Assembly (NCBI GenBank): GCA_038239305.1
Contig: JBBSEW010000059.1
Coordinates: 1 to 24,866, forward strand
Length of the DNA: 24,866 bases
Source of the DNA: JALYUA01 sp038239305
GTDB taxonomy: Bacteria > Acidobacteriota > Thermoanaerobaculia > UBA5066 > Gp7-AA6
Direction of reading: 5' to 3'
In this document: positions 14,269-22,234 of the stretch, piece after piece
Layout: every line of letters starts with the position of its first letter
How positions within the stretch are numbered: position 1 is the stretch's first letter
Made by a program: the position numbers and the translations under genes
The notes under the pieces: model-generated
What the model saw: only the letters and a program-made list of their open reading frames with translations
Database searches by the model: none
Told to the model about the DNA's origin: nothing

Positions 14269-15726
14269 ATGAAGAAAATCGTGATCCTCGGGGCCGGGCC
14301 CACCGGTCTCGGCGCCGCCTACCGCCTGCGAGAGATCGGGCATGAGGATTTCGTCGTCCTCGAATCCCGGGCGAGCGCCGGCGGCCTGGCTTCGAGCGAG
14401 ACCAGCGCGAACGGGTTCGTGTACGACATCGGCGGCCATGTGCTCTTCTCCCACTTCCGATATTTCGACGACCTCTTCGACCGCATGCTGGGCGCCGAGT
14501 TCCAGGAGCTGCAGCGCGAGGCGTGGGTCTGGATGCAGGATCGCTTCCTGCCCTACCCCTTCCAGAACAACATCAAGGACCTTCCCCGCGAAGCGGTCCT
14601 GAAGTGCGTGCTCGGAGTCATCGAAGCGAAGGCCGGGGGCGGGAACAGGACTTACGAGAACTTCGAGGAGCTCATATTCGGGGTCTTCGGCAAGGGCATC
14701 GCCGAGTACTTCATGATGCCCTACAACTTCAAAGTCTGGGCGCACCCTCCCCGCATGCTGGGCACGCACTGGATCGGCGAGCGCGTTCCCGTCGTGGACC
14801 TCGAACGGATGATTACGAACGTAATCCTGGAACGTGCCGACGTGTCCTGGGGACCGAACAACACGTTCAAGTACCCGCGCCACGGCGGCACGGGAGGCTT
14901 GTTCCAGCGGGTCGCCGCGACACTCCAGGACCGGATCCGATTCGGCGCTGAGGTGGTCGGGGTCGACGCGAAACGAAAGCGCGTCCTCCTCGCCGATGGC
15001 TCGGACGAGGGCTATGACGAGCTCATATCGACCATGCCGGTCGACAGGCTCGTGCATTCGATTCCCGAGACACCCGCGGACGTGCTCGAAGCCACCTCGC
15101 TTCTGCACCATTCCGGAAGTGCCATCGTGGGGGTCGGGATCGCGCAGCCTTCTCCGACGACGAAGTGCTGGATGTATTTCCCCGAGGACAATTGCCCGTT
15201 CTACCGCGTCACGTATCTCTCCAACTACTCCCCCGAGGTCGTTCCCGACGCCACGCGCCAGTACTCCCTGCTCGCCGAAGTCTCGCGGTCCTCTTACAAA
15301 CCCGTGGATCTCGATACCGTCGTCGAGCAGGTCGTCGAGGGATTTGTCCAGACGAAGCTTCTCTCGCCGGACGACCGGAAGGACGTCGTCGATACGCACC
15401 GGATCGTCCGGGAGTACACGTATCCCGTTCCCACGATCCGCCGCGACGACGCCCTCTCGGCGATCCAGCCGTGGCTGGAGTCGAAAAGCATCTACTCTCG
15501 CGGCCGGTTCGGAGCCTGGAAGTACGAGATCGGAAACATGGACCACTCGGTCCAGATGGGCGCCGAGCTCGCCAACCGGCTGGTCCGTGGAACGCCCGAG
15601 CTCTGCTGGAATGACCGTATCCTGCCGAAGAACGAGCAGGAGCTTCGCCTCTCGGCCGGGGCGCCGGACACGGCGGGCACCGAGAGCACGGCCGACCAGA
15701 GTCGCTCCGCCGCCGCCCGAACCTGA
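14269..15726 (+). CDS. glf: UDP-galactopyranose mutase, eukaryotic-type
   Basis: The flavoenzyme converts UDP-galactopyranose to UDP-galactofuranose. It has the FAD motif G-A-G-P-T-G (8-13), the mobile-loop G-G-H-V (55-58), P-Y-P-F-Q-N-N-I (95-102), P-Y-N-F-K-V-W-A (151-158), G-E-R-V with Arg172, W-G-P-N (194-197), G-G-T-G-G (206-210), C-W-M-Y-F-P-E-D-N-C-P-F-Y-R (300-313) and S-R-G-R-F-G-A-W-K-Y-E-x-G-N-x-D-H (410-426). From memory these match the fungal (Aspergillus) enzyme much more closely than the shorter E. coli/Mycobacterium Glf of about 370-390 residues; the 485-residue length agrees. Arg172 and Arg313 would bind the diphosphate and Tyr419 and Asn423 lie in the active site. Automatic tools may call it an amine or protoporphyrinogen oxidase. 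No galactofuranosyltransferase is adjacent. Confidence 0.8.
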   Translation: MKKIVILGAGPTGLGAAYRLREIGHEDFVVLESRASAGGLASSETSANGFVYDIGGHVLFSHFRYFDDLFDRMLGAEFQELQREAWVWMQDRFLPYPFQNNIKDLPREAVLKCVLGVIEAKAGGGNRTYENFEELIFGVFGKGIAEYFMMPYNFKVWAHPPRMLGTHWIGERVPVVDLERMITNVILERADVSWGPNNTFKYPRHGGTGGLFQRVAATLQDRIRFGAEVVGVDAKRKRVLLADGSDEGYDELISTMPVDRLVHSIPETPADVLEATSLLHHSGSAIVGVGIAQPSPTTKCWMYFPEDNCPFYRVTYLSNYSPEVVPDATRQYSLLAEVSRSSYKPVDLDTVVEQVVEGFVQTKLLSPDDRKDVVDTHRIVREYTYPVPTIRRDDALSAIQPWLESKSIYSRGRFGAWKYEIGNMDHSVQMGAELANRLVRGTPELCWNDRILPKNEQELRLSAGAPDTAGTESTADQSRSAAART

Positions 15727-15780
15727 ACCCTCCGGAACGCGGAGCGGCGTCCGGCGGACCGGCTCTGAAGTCTCCGGCGG

Positions 15781-16212
15781 CTACTGTTCGCAGTCCGGGC
15801 AGCCGAGAAACGGGATGCGCTCTTCGGGCAGCGGATGGGCGTCGCCGGCGACGGACGCCCAGGCGCCTCCCTGTGCGTGCCACAGATAACACTCGAGCCG
15901 GTAGGCGTCGTGGGGGTTCTCGGCGCGGAGCCAGCCGAACAGGACGTTTTCCCCCGCCTCGCGGGCGAGCTGCAGGAGTCGCTGGCGGAGGTCCACGTCG
16001 TCCCGGCCGACCCGCTCGGACACGCGCCCGCCCGAAACGGACTTGACGAAGTACACGCCGGAGATTCCGGGAGGCACCGTCCGCGCCACGTTCGACTCGG
16101 TCAGCCGGATCGCCGCCTGCACTCGCGTCGCGGGGGGGAGCTCGGGGAAAAGGGACGGCTGCGCCGACTCGGAAAGGGGCTCGAAAAGCCTCGCCTTACG
16201 CGCCGCGCGCAT
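15781..16212 (-). CDS. Putative GIY-YIG-like protein
   Basis: A 143-residue protein. The centre reads G-V-Y-F-V (52-56), then V-G-R-D-D-V-D-L-R-Q-R-L (68-79) and Y-R-L-E-C-Y-L-W-H (104-112), then H-P (126-127) and C138-x-x-C141. This order fits a GIY-YIG nuclease core: GVY for GIY, R-V-G for Y-I-G, a conserved Arg after it, and a metal-binding Glu107. The Tyr of the second motif is Arg67, so the nuclease may be altered or inactive. The N-terminal L-F-P-E-L-P-P-A-T-R-V-Q segment I cannot assign. The ATG at 16212 has a TACACT box 8 nt upstream and no ribosome binding site. The family call is my own pattern match and is tentative. Confidence 0.55.
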   Translation of the reverse strand: MRAARKARLFEPLSESAQPSLFPELPPATRVQAAIRLTESNVARTVPPGISGVYFVKSVSGGRVSERVGRDDVDLRQRLLQLAREAGENVLFGWLRAENPHDAYRLECYLWHAQGGAWASVAGDAHPLPEERIPFLGCPDCEQ

Positions 16213-16220
16213 GGGAAGAC

Positions 16221-16226
16221 AGTGTA
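16221..16226 (-). promoter_or_regulatory. Putative -10 box of the GIY-YIG-like gene
   Basis: TACACT on the minus strand is 8 nt before the ATG, with only a pyrimidine-rich GTCTTCCC between, so a leaderless or nearly leaderless mRNA is likely. Confidence 0.35.
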
Positions 16227-16274
16227 GCGGAAAAGGAACAGGAATAGGGCCTGTCGGCTGGAGAATCGGTCCCT

Positions 16275-16481
16275 TCAGCCGACCACCATCTGCCCGTGAT
16301 CGTCCGGCCAGCCGCATTCGCACCACGCCAGGAGCATCCCGTCCGGGCCACCGATCTCGAGGATGCGGCACTCACACGCGAAGCAGATGTCACCGACCAC
16401 GTGACCGGAGCGCGTGACGCGGTCCGGAGCCGGGAATCGGGTCGGCGCCGAAACGGGATTCCGGTCGGCTCGTCGCGCCAT
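16275..16481 (-). CDS. Small Cys-rich protein, possible zinc ribbon
   Basis: A 68-residue protein with C33-x-x-C36-x-C38 and C54-x-C56 plus His27 and His62, in the context G-D-I-C-F-A-C-E-C-R-I-L-E-I-G-G and L-A-W-C-E-C-G-W. The two Cys groups about 16 residues apart suggest one bound metal ion. I do not recognise the family. The ATG at 16481 is supported by GAGGAG 5 nt upstream; the longer frame to 16751 is a shadow of the TMEM175 gene. It lies 62 nt upstream of the GIY-YIG-like gene on the same strand. Confidence 0.6.
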   Translation of the reverse strand: MARRADRNPVSAPTRFPAPDRVTRSGHVVGDICFACECRILEIGGPDGMLLAWCECGWPDDHGQMVVG

Positions 16482-16573
16482 GGGATCTCCTCGAGTTTTC
16501 CGAGCGGACGCCTGACCCCGGACAGCGAAATCAGGCCGCACGCCTTGTACCCAGCTGCTAGTCTCTCGCATCC

Positions 16574-16663
16574 ATGCCGAGAGCACTCGATCGATCGACT
16601 CCGGCGGGACGCCCGGATTCGCCGGGGCGAACCGTCCCGACGGCCAGAGGATCGGCTCCGTGA
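16574..16663 (+). CDS. Possible 29-codon upstream ORF coupled to the TMEM175 gene
   Basis: ATG at 16574 opens a 29-residue frame (M-P-R-A-L-D-R-S-T-P-A-G-R) that ends TGA at 16661-16663, overlapping the GTG start of the channel gene at 16660. A TAGTCT box ends 9 nt before the ATG, so the mRNA could begin here without leader and translate the channel by coupling. The peptide is polar and resembles nothing known. A chance frame is quite possible. Confidence 0.3.
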   Translation: MPRALDRSTPAGRPDSPGRTVPTARGSAP

Positions 16664-17322
16664 CGGAACCGCACGAGCACGAGCACGAGGACGAAAAAGA
16701 GACGGGCCGCCTGGAGGCCTTCTCCGACGGGGTGTTCGCGATCGCGATCACGCTTCTCGTCCTCGACCTGAAGGTCCCGCGGGACGCCGAGCTCCATGGC
16801 TCGCTCGCGATGGCGCTCCTGCGGCAATGGCCGATCTTTCTGGCCTATCTGACGAGCTTCGCCACGATCCTCGTCATGTGGGTCAACCACCACGTGATGT
16901 TTCGCCGGATTCGACGCGTCGATTCGCCATTCCTCTTCCTGAACGGCCTGTTGCTCCTCTTCGTCACCTTCGTACCGTTCCCGACGTCCCTGGTCGCGGA
17001 ATATTTTCGCGCCGGAGGCGAGTCGGCGCGGACGGCGGGTCTCATCTTCTCCGGCACGTACGTATTCATCGCCATCGCTTACAACTTGCTGTGGAGATAT
17101 GCCTCGGCGGGTAAGCGACTCCTCGACTCCCACACTTCCGAGGAGCAGGTCCGCGAGATCACGCGGAAGTATGCGCCGGGAATCCCGCTCTACCTGGCCG
17201 CCGTGGCGCTCTCTCTGGTCTCGGTTTCCGCGAGCATCGCGCTCTGCCTCGCGATGGCGGTCTTCTTCGCATTCACGGGCTCACTCCCGAAACGCCCGAG
17301 CATCGACGACCCGCGGGTGTGA
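16660..17322 (+). CDS. TMEM175 (DUF1211) family membrane protein, probable K+ channel
   Basis: The 220-residue protein has the family signature at the first helix, R-L-E-A-F-S-D-G-V-F-A-I-A-I-T-L-L-V-L-D-L (17-37), with F-S-D at 21-23, followed by about five more hydrophobic segments ending near residue 208. Bacterial TMEM175 proteins are six-helix subunits that assemble as tetramers into potassium-permeable channels, in which the first helix lines the pore. The N-terminal tail is unusually rich in His and Glu (P-H-E-H-E-H-E-D-E) and might bind metal. The GTG start is chosen because the frame before it does not fit the family. Orphan gene, convergent with the EVE protein gene. Confidence 0.85.
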   Translation: MTEPHEHEHEDEKETGRLEAFSDGVFAIAITLLVLDLKVPRDAELHGSLAMALLRQWPIFLAYLTSFATILVMWVNHHVMFRRIRRVDSPFLFLNGLLLLFVTFVPFPTSLVAEYFRAGGESARTAGLIFSGTYVFIAIAYNLLWRYASAGKRLLDSHTSEEQVREITRKYAPGIPLYLAAVALSLVSVSASIALCLAMAVFFAFTGSLPKRPSIDDPRV

Positions 17323-17356
17323 AGACGAGCCGTCCGGCGGAGCCGATCCGGAAGGC

Positions 17357-17761
17357 TCAGTCTGCCGCGAGCTTCTCGATACGGGCCCATTCGGCGTCGG
17401 TCACCGGCATCACCGACAGTCGCGAGATCCGCACGAGGGGGAACTCCCCGAAGAACGGATCCGCCTTGACCTCCCGCAGCGTGACGGGTCGGGACAGTTT
17501 CTTCACGGGCACGACATCGACGGCGGCGAGCTTGCCCGTCGCATCCGACGGATCCTCATAGGAGTTTCCCGCCGCCTTCGCGATCCCGACGATCGCCTTC
17601 TCGTTTCCCGTGTGGTAGAAAAAAATCCGGTCGCCTTTCTTCACTGCGTGCAGGTGCTTCTGCGCGACGGGATTCCGCACGCCGGACCACACGGTCTTCC
17701 CGTCGCGGACGAGGTCGTCCCAGGAATAATGGGTGGGCTCTTCCTTGAACAGCCAGTTCAC
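17357..17761 (-). CDS. EVE domain-containing protein
   Basis: The 134-residue protein is a single EVE domain (PUA-like fold): W3-L-F-K-E-E-P-T-H-Y-S-W-D-D-L near the start, W-S-G-V-R-N-P-x-A (25-33), K-G-D-R-I-F-F-Y-H-T-G (42-52) and A-I-V-G-I-A. EVE domains recognise modified bases in nucleic acids and occur in RNA-modification or anti-phage contexts; stand-alone bacterial members are of unclear role. Its ATG overlaps the stop of the upstream amidohydrolase by 4 bp, so it is co-translated with it, though no functional link is evident. No neighbouring restriction enzyme is present. Confidence 0.88.
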   Translation of the reverse strand: MNWLFKEEPTHYSWDDLVRDGKTVWSGVRNPVAQKHLHAVKKGDRIFFYHTGNEKAIVGIAKAAGNSYEDPSDATGKLAAVDVVPVKKLSRPVTLREVKADPFFGEFPLVRISRLSVMPVTDAEWARIEKLAAD

Positions 17762-19050
17762 GGGCTCGCCTTTGGCCGTGCGCGGTAGCGCTCGTACAGC
17801 CGCTTCTGGCGGTCGGAGAGATCGAGCGAGCGTCCGTCGAGATACGCGCCCACGACGTGCGAGCGCAGGTCGAGTATGTCGCCGTCGGTGACGATCAGCG
17901 TCGCGCTCTTGCCGGGCTCGAGGGAACCAATCCGGTCCGCGACACCGAGCATCTTCGCCGGCTCGAGCGTCAGAGCCGAGAGGGCCTTCTCCCGAGGGAA
18001 GCCGTAGGCCACGGCGGCCGCGGCCTGGTGGACGATGTTGCGGACGTTCGTGGAGTCCGACGCGCCGTCGTCGAACCCGACGCGGACGCCCGCGCGGGCA
18101 AGAACTCCGGCATTCGCATAGATCGTGTCGTACGGCTCGTCCGGCCGGCGCGGAAGATTCAGGGACTCGAGCAGAACAGGAACATCGGCCCGGGCGATTT
18201 CATCCGCGACACGCCATCCGTCTTCGGCGCCGAGCAGCACGCATCGGAGCTTCACCTCCGCCGTCCACGTAAGCGCGCTCCGGATCTGCAAAACGTCGTG
18301 AGCCGCAATGACGACCGGGATCCGACCCTCCAGCGCGGGAACCAGCGCCTCGAGCCGCGGATCCACGTCGTGCCGGGGAATTCCGGGCTGGCCCTCGGCG
18401 CCGCGAGCCTTCGCGTATGCGCGCGCTTCCGCGAAAACGTCCTTCAGCCGGTCAACCGCCTCGTCCCTCCGCTTCTCCTGGATTCGGATCGAAAAGCGCG
18501 CGGTGGGAGATCGGTCGATCGCGAGAGAAGGCCACGTGACGAGGATTGCCGCGGGAGCCCGGATCGCGGCGTCCTCGCGCGTCCACCCTTCGAGGCGCAT
18601 CACGGCGAGGGAGCCCGACACGAGACCCCCGCTCGGGGAGACGCCCGCCACGAGAACGCCGCCCGATCGCGCGACGGGCAGAAGCTCCGAGTCAAAGTTC
18701 ATCGCAAAATCCGCGCGGGCCTGCGGGTTGATCTCCCCGAGCTCCGTGGTGTCGAGAGTTGCCCGGACGGAGCCGATCTCGGCGAGTCCGAGGACCGTGA
18801 CGGCCGGGAAGATCGACGGATACACGTGGCGGCCCGAGAGGTCCACGCGGCGAGCGTCCGCCGGGATCGCGATCCGCGCTCCGAGCTCGACGATCCGGCC
18901 GTCTCTCATCAGGATCGTCCCGTTGCGCACCTCCGGTCCGCTGACCGGATGCAGGGTGGCTCCGGTCAGGGCGATCGTTTCGGCGCGCGCTCCCGAGGCG
19001 AGGAGCGCGAAAAGACCGGCGGCGGCGAGGACAACCCGAGCGCGGTTCAT
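17758..19050 (-). CDS. Secreted amidohydrolase-family protein lacking the HxH motif
   Basis: The 430-residue product has a signal peptide (M-N-R-A-R-V-V-L-A-A-A-G-L-F-A-L-L-A-S-G-A-R-A) and the amidohydrolase superfamily outline: an N-terminal beta sandwich with L-T-G-A-T-L-H-P-V and D-G-R-I-V-E-L-G, and a C-terminal L-T-L-E-P-A-K-M-L-G-V-A-D-R-I-G-S-L-E-P-G-K-S-A. At the first metal site, where H-x-H follows P-G-x-I-D, this protein has R-H-V-Y-P-S-I-F-P-A-V-T-V-L-G-L, so both histidines are missing; A-A-H-D and G-F-D-D remain later. It may be catalytically dead or a partner of the larger amidohydrolase it overlaps by 4 bp. The ATG at 19050 (ATGA overlap) is preferred to 19068. Confidence 0.8.
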   Translation of the reverse strand: MNRARVVLAAAGLFALLASGARAETIALTGATLHPVSGPEVRNGTILMRDGRIVELGARIAIPADARRVDLSGRHVYPSIFPAVTVLGLAEIGSVRATLDTTELGEINPQARADFAMNFDSELLPVARSGGVLVAGVSPSGGLVSGSLAVMRLEGWTREDAAIRAPAAILVTWPSLAIDRSPTARFSIRIQEKRRDEAVDRLKDVFAEARAYAKARGAEGQPGIPRHDVDPRLEALVPALEGRIPVVIAAHDVLQIRSALTWTAEVKLRCVLLGAEDGWRVADEIARADVPVLLESLNLPRRPDEPYDTIYANAGVLARAGVRVGFDDGASDSTNVRNIVHQAAAAVAYGFPREKALSALTLEPAKMLGVADRIGSLEPGKSATLIVTDGDILDLRSHVVGAYLDGRSLDLSDRQKRLYERYRARPKASP

Positions 19051-22000
19051 CGGCCTCTTCCGCGCCATGAGGACGATAGGACGGGCGTCGGCATCGGAGC
19101 CGGCCGCGGGGCGGGATCGCCCGGAGCCGGAGCGGGGGGGGCGCCCGGCACCGGGGTCGGAACCGGCCTCTTCTCGGGCTGTTGGGCCGGGCGGGCGGAT
19201 GGCGGCGCGCCCGGTGCCGCGCCCGCCGGGTTCTGCCCCTGCGGAGGCGCGGATCGCGCCGCCCTTCGATCGGCGTCGAGCATCCTCTTCGCCTTCTGGA
19301 CGAGCTCCGCCCTCTCTGCGGAGAGGGCAGCCCGGCCATCAAGATCCGCCTTGCGGTCGAAGTACTTCTTCCCCTCGATCCACGTCTGCGTCGCGATCGA
19401 GAGCGTCGAGAGGGGGTCGCCATTCCAGAGCACGAAGTCCGCGTCCTTCCCCGGCTCGAGAGAACCGACGCGGTCGAAGATCCCGAGCTGCTTCGCCGGG
19501 TTCGACGTCACGAAGGCGAGGGCATCGGCAGGCGGAACGTTGCCGTACCGCACGGCCTTCGCCGCTTCCCAGTTCAGGCGCCGGGCGAGCTCGTCCGAGT
19601 CGGAGTTGAAGGAGACGACCACGCCGCGCTCCCGCATCAGCGCTCCGTTGTAGGGAATGGCGTCGTACGCCTCGGGCTTGTATCCCCACCAGTCGGAAAA
19701 CGTGGAGGCTCCGGCCCCGTGCTTCGCGATCTCGTCGGCGACCTTGTACCCTTCGAGGACGTGCTGGAACGTCGCCACGCGAACGCCGAACTCTTCCGCC
19801 ACGCGGATCATCTCGAGGATCTCGTCCTTCCGGTAGGAGTGGCAGTGGATCTGGCGCTTGCCCTCGAGGATCTCCGCGATCGCCTCGAGCTGCAGGTCCG
19901 GCTGCGGCGGTACGGCGAAAAACCCCTTGACCGCCGACGCCTTGCGGTACTCCTCCTGCCGCCGGCGGTAGTCGCGGGCCGCGAGGAACCGCTCGCGAAT
20001 CAGGTTGGCGACGCCCATCCGCGTCGCGGGATATCGGGGACGCGGGTTGTTGAAGTTCGACTGCTTCGGGTTTTCCCCGAGCGCGAACTTGATTCCTTCC
20101 GGAGCGCCGGCGAAACGATCATCGTCCGGCCCGCCGCCCCAGCGCCACTTGACGATCGCGTTCTGTCCTCCGATCGCGTTCGCCGACCCGTGCAGCACGT
20201 TCGCGGTGGTCGTTCCACCGGCGAGCTCCCGGTACGCCGCGACGTTGAACGGATCGATCACGTCCTGGATCCGGACTTCCGCCGTAACGGCGTGAGTCCC
20301 TTCGTTGATCTGCCCGTCTACCGCCGTGTGCGAGTGGCAATCGATCATGCCGGGCGTCAGATTCATCCCGCGGCCGTCGATCTCGAAAGCGCCCGGGGGC
20401 GCGGCGAGGTTCCGGCCCACCGCCGCGATTTTTCCGTTGACCGCGACGAGGTCTCCGTCTTCGATCACGCCCGCCGCGGCCTGTGTCCAGATCGTGGCAT
20501 GGCGGATGACGACGGAGGCGGGAGACGCGAGCGGCCCCGCCTCGGGAGGAGGAAACGGCCGCACGTCCATTTTGTCGATCCGGTCGGACTTGTCGGTCTT
20601 GTCGGACTTGCCGGCCTTCTCATCTTTGTCGTCTTTGTCGGGCCTGACCGAATCCTGCGCCTCCGACCGGGCATCGGGCGCGGGAAAACCGCCGCGCGGC
20701 GCTCCGGGGCCTCCGTTCGGGCCCGGGGGTGTCCTGCGCTCCGGCGTATCGATCCGGCGCCCGTCGATCCAGATCTCGGCCGTGCGCGCGCCTTCGGAAA
20801 ACGGCTCGGCCGTTTCGACGACGAGGTTGGCCATCTTGCCCGCTTCGACGGTCCCCAGCCGGTCCGCCACGCCGAGCTGTCTCGCCGGAATCGTCGTCAC
20901 CGCGGCGAGCGCGTCTTCGCGCGACAGCCCGCGGCCGATCGCCTCGCGGACGCGGCGCGGAAAGTCTTCGGGATCTTCGAGCCCGGCAGTCGTGAACGAG
21001 AAAGCCACGCCGGCGTCCCGCATCCACTTCGGGTTGGAGGGAGAACGGTCGATCCGGCGCAGGCGCTCCAGAGGAACTTCCAGCCACTCGGCCTCGTCTT
21101 CGAGACGCACGGGACGCGGAAAGTCGACCCGCAGCACGAGGTCGGGCTTCGCCGCGGCGACCTGGCTGCGGAGACGATATTCATCCCCGCCTCCGACGAA
21201 CCGGGCTCGCAGTTTGAGCTCCCGCGCGACTTTCATCGAGCGCAGGAGAGAGAGGACGTCCGTCGATTCGAACACGGCCGGCTCGCGGCCTTCCGCGGCG
21301 CCCACCAGCGCGGCGACACCGGCGTCGAAGCGCGGCCGCGACTGTCCGGCGGAGTGCTTCGAGTACGCGGCTTCGGCGTCCCGCCACCACAGCGCGTCGC
21401 GGAAAGCCTGGCGAACCATCGCGACGGCGCCCATCTTCGAGACCGGATACACGGCCCGCCCGATGCTCCCGAAATCGAATCGCTCGGGCTCGAGGGATAT
21501 GTACTGGCCCGCCTCGGGGTCGATCACGCGCGAATCGAGCGATCCTTCGCCGAGACCGAGTATCGCGCCGCGGCCTCGGAGAATTCCGTTCGAAGGCACG
21601 GCCGCGACGACGGCAAAGCCGATGCGCCGGTAGGTCTCGACGACGCGCTCGTTGACGTGCAGGCCGTCCAGAGCCCGCTCCTCCGCCCGGGCGGTGGCCG
21701 GAGACGGTCCCGCGGCCACGGGAGCCGCTCCGCTCCGGGCGCTCCCCGCGGAAGTTGCGGCGGCGGGGTCTTCGTCGTCGATCGGGCCGCGCGGCTTCCG
21801 GCCGGACAATCGGTCGGTCGAAACGAACGGATCGAGGAAGGCCGCGTGGATGACGCGGCCCTTGCGGTCTAGAACACGCGCGTCGGCCGGAACCGCCGTA
21901 GACGCCACCGGGCCTGCCGCCTCGATGACGCCTCCCCTCAGGATCACGACGCCCGGGTCGAACACCCGCCCCGGCCCCACGATCACGCGCGCGCCGGTCA

Positions 22001-22142
22001 GGGCAAAGGCCAGGCGATCCGCTCCCGGCACGTCGGGAGGACCTCCCCACGCGGGCGTCGAAAGGAGAATCGCCAGCGCGAGCGCCACGAAGGGCATCGC
22101 GACGGCCAGAACCGAGCGGGTTCTCTTCCAGGCTGAGAGCAT
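19047..22142 (-). CDS. Two-domain secreted amidohydrolase (inactive N-domain, active C-domain)
   Basis: A 1031-residue protein. A signal segment (11-33) is followed by a first amidohydrolase-like domain (about 44-465) whose metal motif is lost (R-V-I-H-A-A-F-L-D-P-F-V-S), although it still ends A-V-T-T-I-P-A-R-Q-L-G-V-A-D-R-L-G-T-V-E-A-G-K. A charged linker (about 470-540) includes eight K-x-D type tripeptides (503-526). The second domain (about 543-930) keeps the catalytic ligands: H603-S-H605 in P-G-M-I-D-C-H-S-H, His766 and His768 in Q-I-H-C-H-S, His794 in F-Q-H, and Asp848/Asp850. A Pro/Ala tail closes the chain. It probably hydrolyses a cyclic amide or dipeptide (imidazolonepropionase/prolidase-like) in the periplasm; substrate unknown. 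ATG at 22142 is chosen for the signal peptide. Confidence 0.83.
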   Translation of the reverse strand: MLSAWKRTRSVLAVAMPFVALALAILLSTPAWGGPPDVPGADRLAFALTGARVIVGPGRVFDPGVVILRGGVIEAAGPVASTAVPADARVLDRKGRVIHAAFLDPFVSTDRLSGRKPRGPIDDEDPAAATSAGSARSGAAPVAAGPSPATARAEERALDGLHVNERVVETYRRIGFAVVAAVPSNGILRGRGAILGLGEGSLDSRVIDPEAGQYISLEPERFDFGSIGRAVYPVSKMGAVAMVRQAFRDALWWRDAEAAYSKHSAGQSRPRFDAGVAALVGAAEGREPAVFESTDVLSLLRSMKVARELKLRARFVGGGDEYRLRSQVAAAKPDLVLRVDFPRPVRLEDEAEWLEVPLERLRRIDRSPSNPKWMRDAGVAFSFTTAGLEDPEDFPRRVREAIGRGLSREDALAAVTTIPARQLGVADRLGTVEAGKMANLVVETAEPFSEGARTAEIWIDGRRIDTPERRTPPGPNGGPGAPRGGFPAPDARSEAQDSVRPDKDDKDEKAGKSDKTDKSDRIDKMDVRPFPPPEAGPLASPASVVIRHATIWTQAAAGVIEDGDLVAVNGKIAAVGRNLAAPPGAFEIDGRGMNLTPGMIDCHSHTAVDGQINEGTHAVTAEVRIQDVIDPFNVAAYRELAGGTTTANVLHGSANAIGGQNAIVKWRWGGGPDDDRFAGAPEGIKFALGENPKQSNFNNPRPRYPATRMGVANLIRERFLAARDYRRRQEEYRKASAVKGFFAVPPQPDLQLEAIAEILEGKRQIHCHSYRKDEILEMIRVAEEFGVRVATFQHVLEGYKVADEIAKHGAGASTFSDWWGYKPEAYDAIPYNGALMRERGVVVSFNSDSDELARRLNWEAAKAVRYGNVPPADALAFVTSNPAKQLGIFDRVGSLEPGKDADFVLWNGDPLSTLSIATQTWIEGKKYFDRKADLDGRAALSAERAELVQKAKRMLDADRRAARSAPPQGQNPAGAAPGAPPSARPAQQPEKRPVPTPVPGAPPAPAPGDPAPRPAPMPTPVLSSSWRGRGR
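20565..20636 (-). repeat. 9-bp tandem array in coding sequence (K-x-D x8)
   Basis: Eight 9-bp units in the linker of the double amidohydrolase encode K-D-D, K-D-E, K-A-G, K-S-D, K-T-D, K-S-D, R-I-D, K-M-D. On the plus strand the clearest units read TTGTCGGAC and TTGTCGGTC. Confidence 0.85.
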
Positions 22143-22158
22143 GAGAAATGCGGGGCGG

Positions 22159-22164
22159 ATTCTA
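22159..22164 (-). promoter_or_regulatory. Putative -10 box of the amidohydrolase/EVE operon
   Basis: TAGAAT on the minus strand lies 16 nt before the proposed ATG. The -35 region is weak. It would give a leader of about 10 nt without a visible ribosome binding site. Confidence 0.3.
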
Positions 22165-22234
22165 ACCCCCTTTCCAGTAGAGTGAGCGCTTCCCAACGAG
22201 CTCGATTTTCGAGACACGTGAAAGAGGAGGATCG

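Noticed and set aside
14260..15546. 428-codon minus-strand frame opposite the galactopyranose mutase gene
   Set aside because: No recognisable motif and exactly opposite a well-supported gene.
17857..21872. Two long plus-strand frames (598 and 896 codons) opposite the amidohydrolases
   Set aside because: Arg/Gly-rich shadows of the real minus-strand genes without any domain signature.
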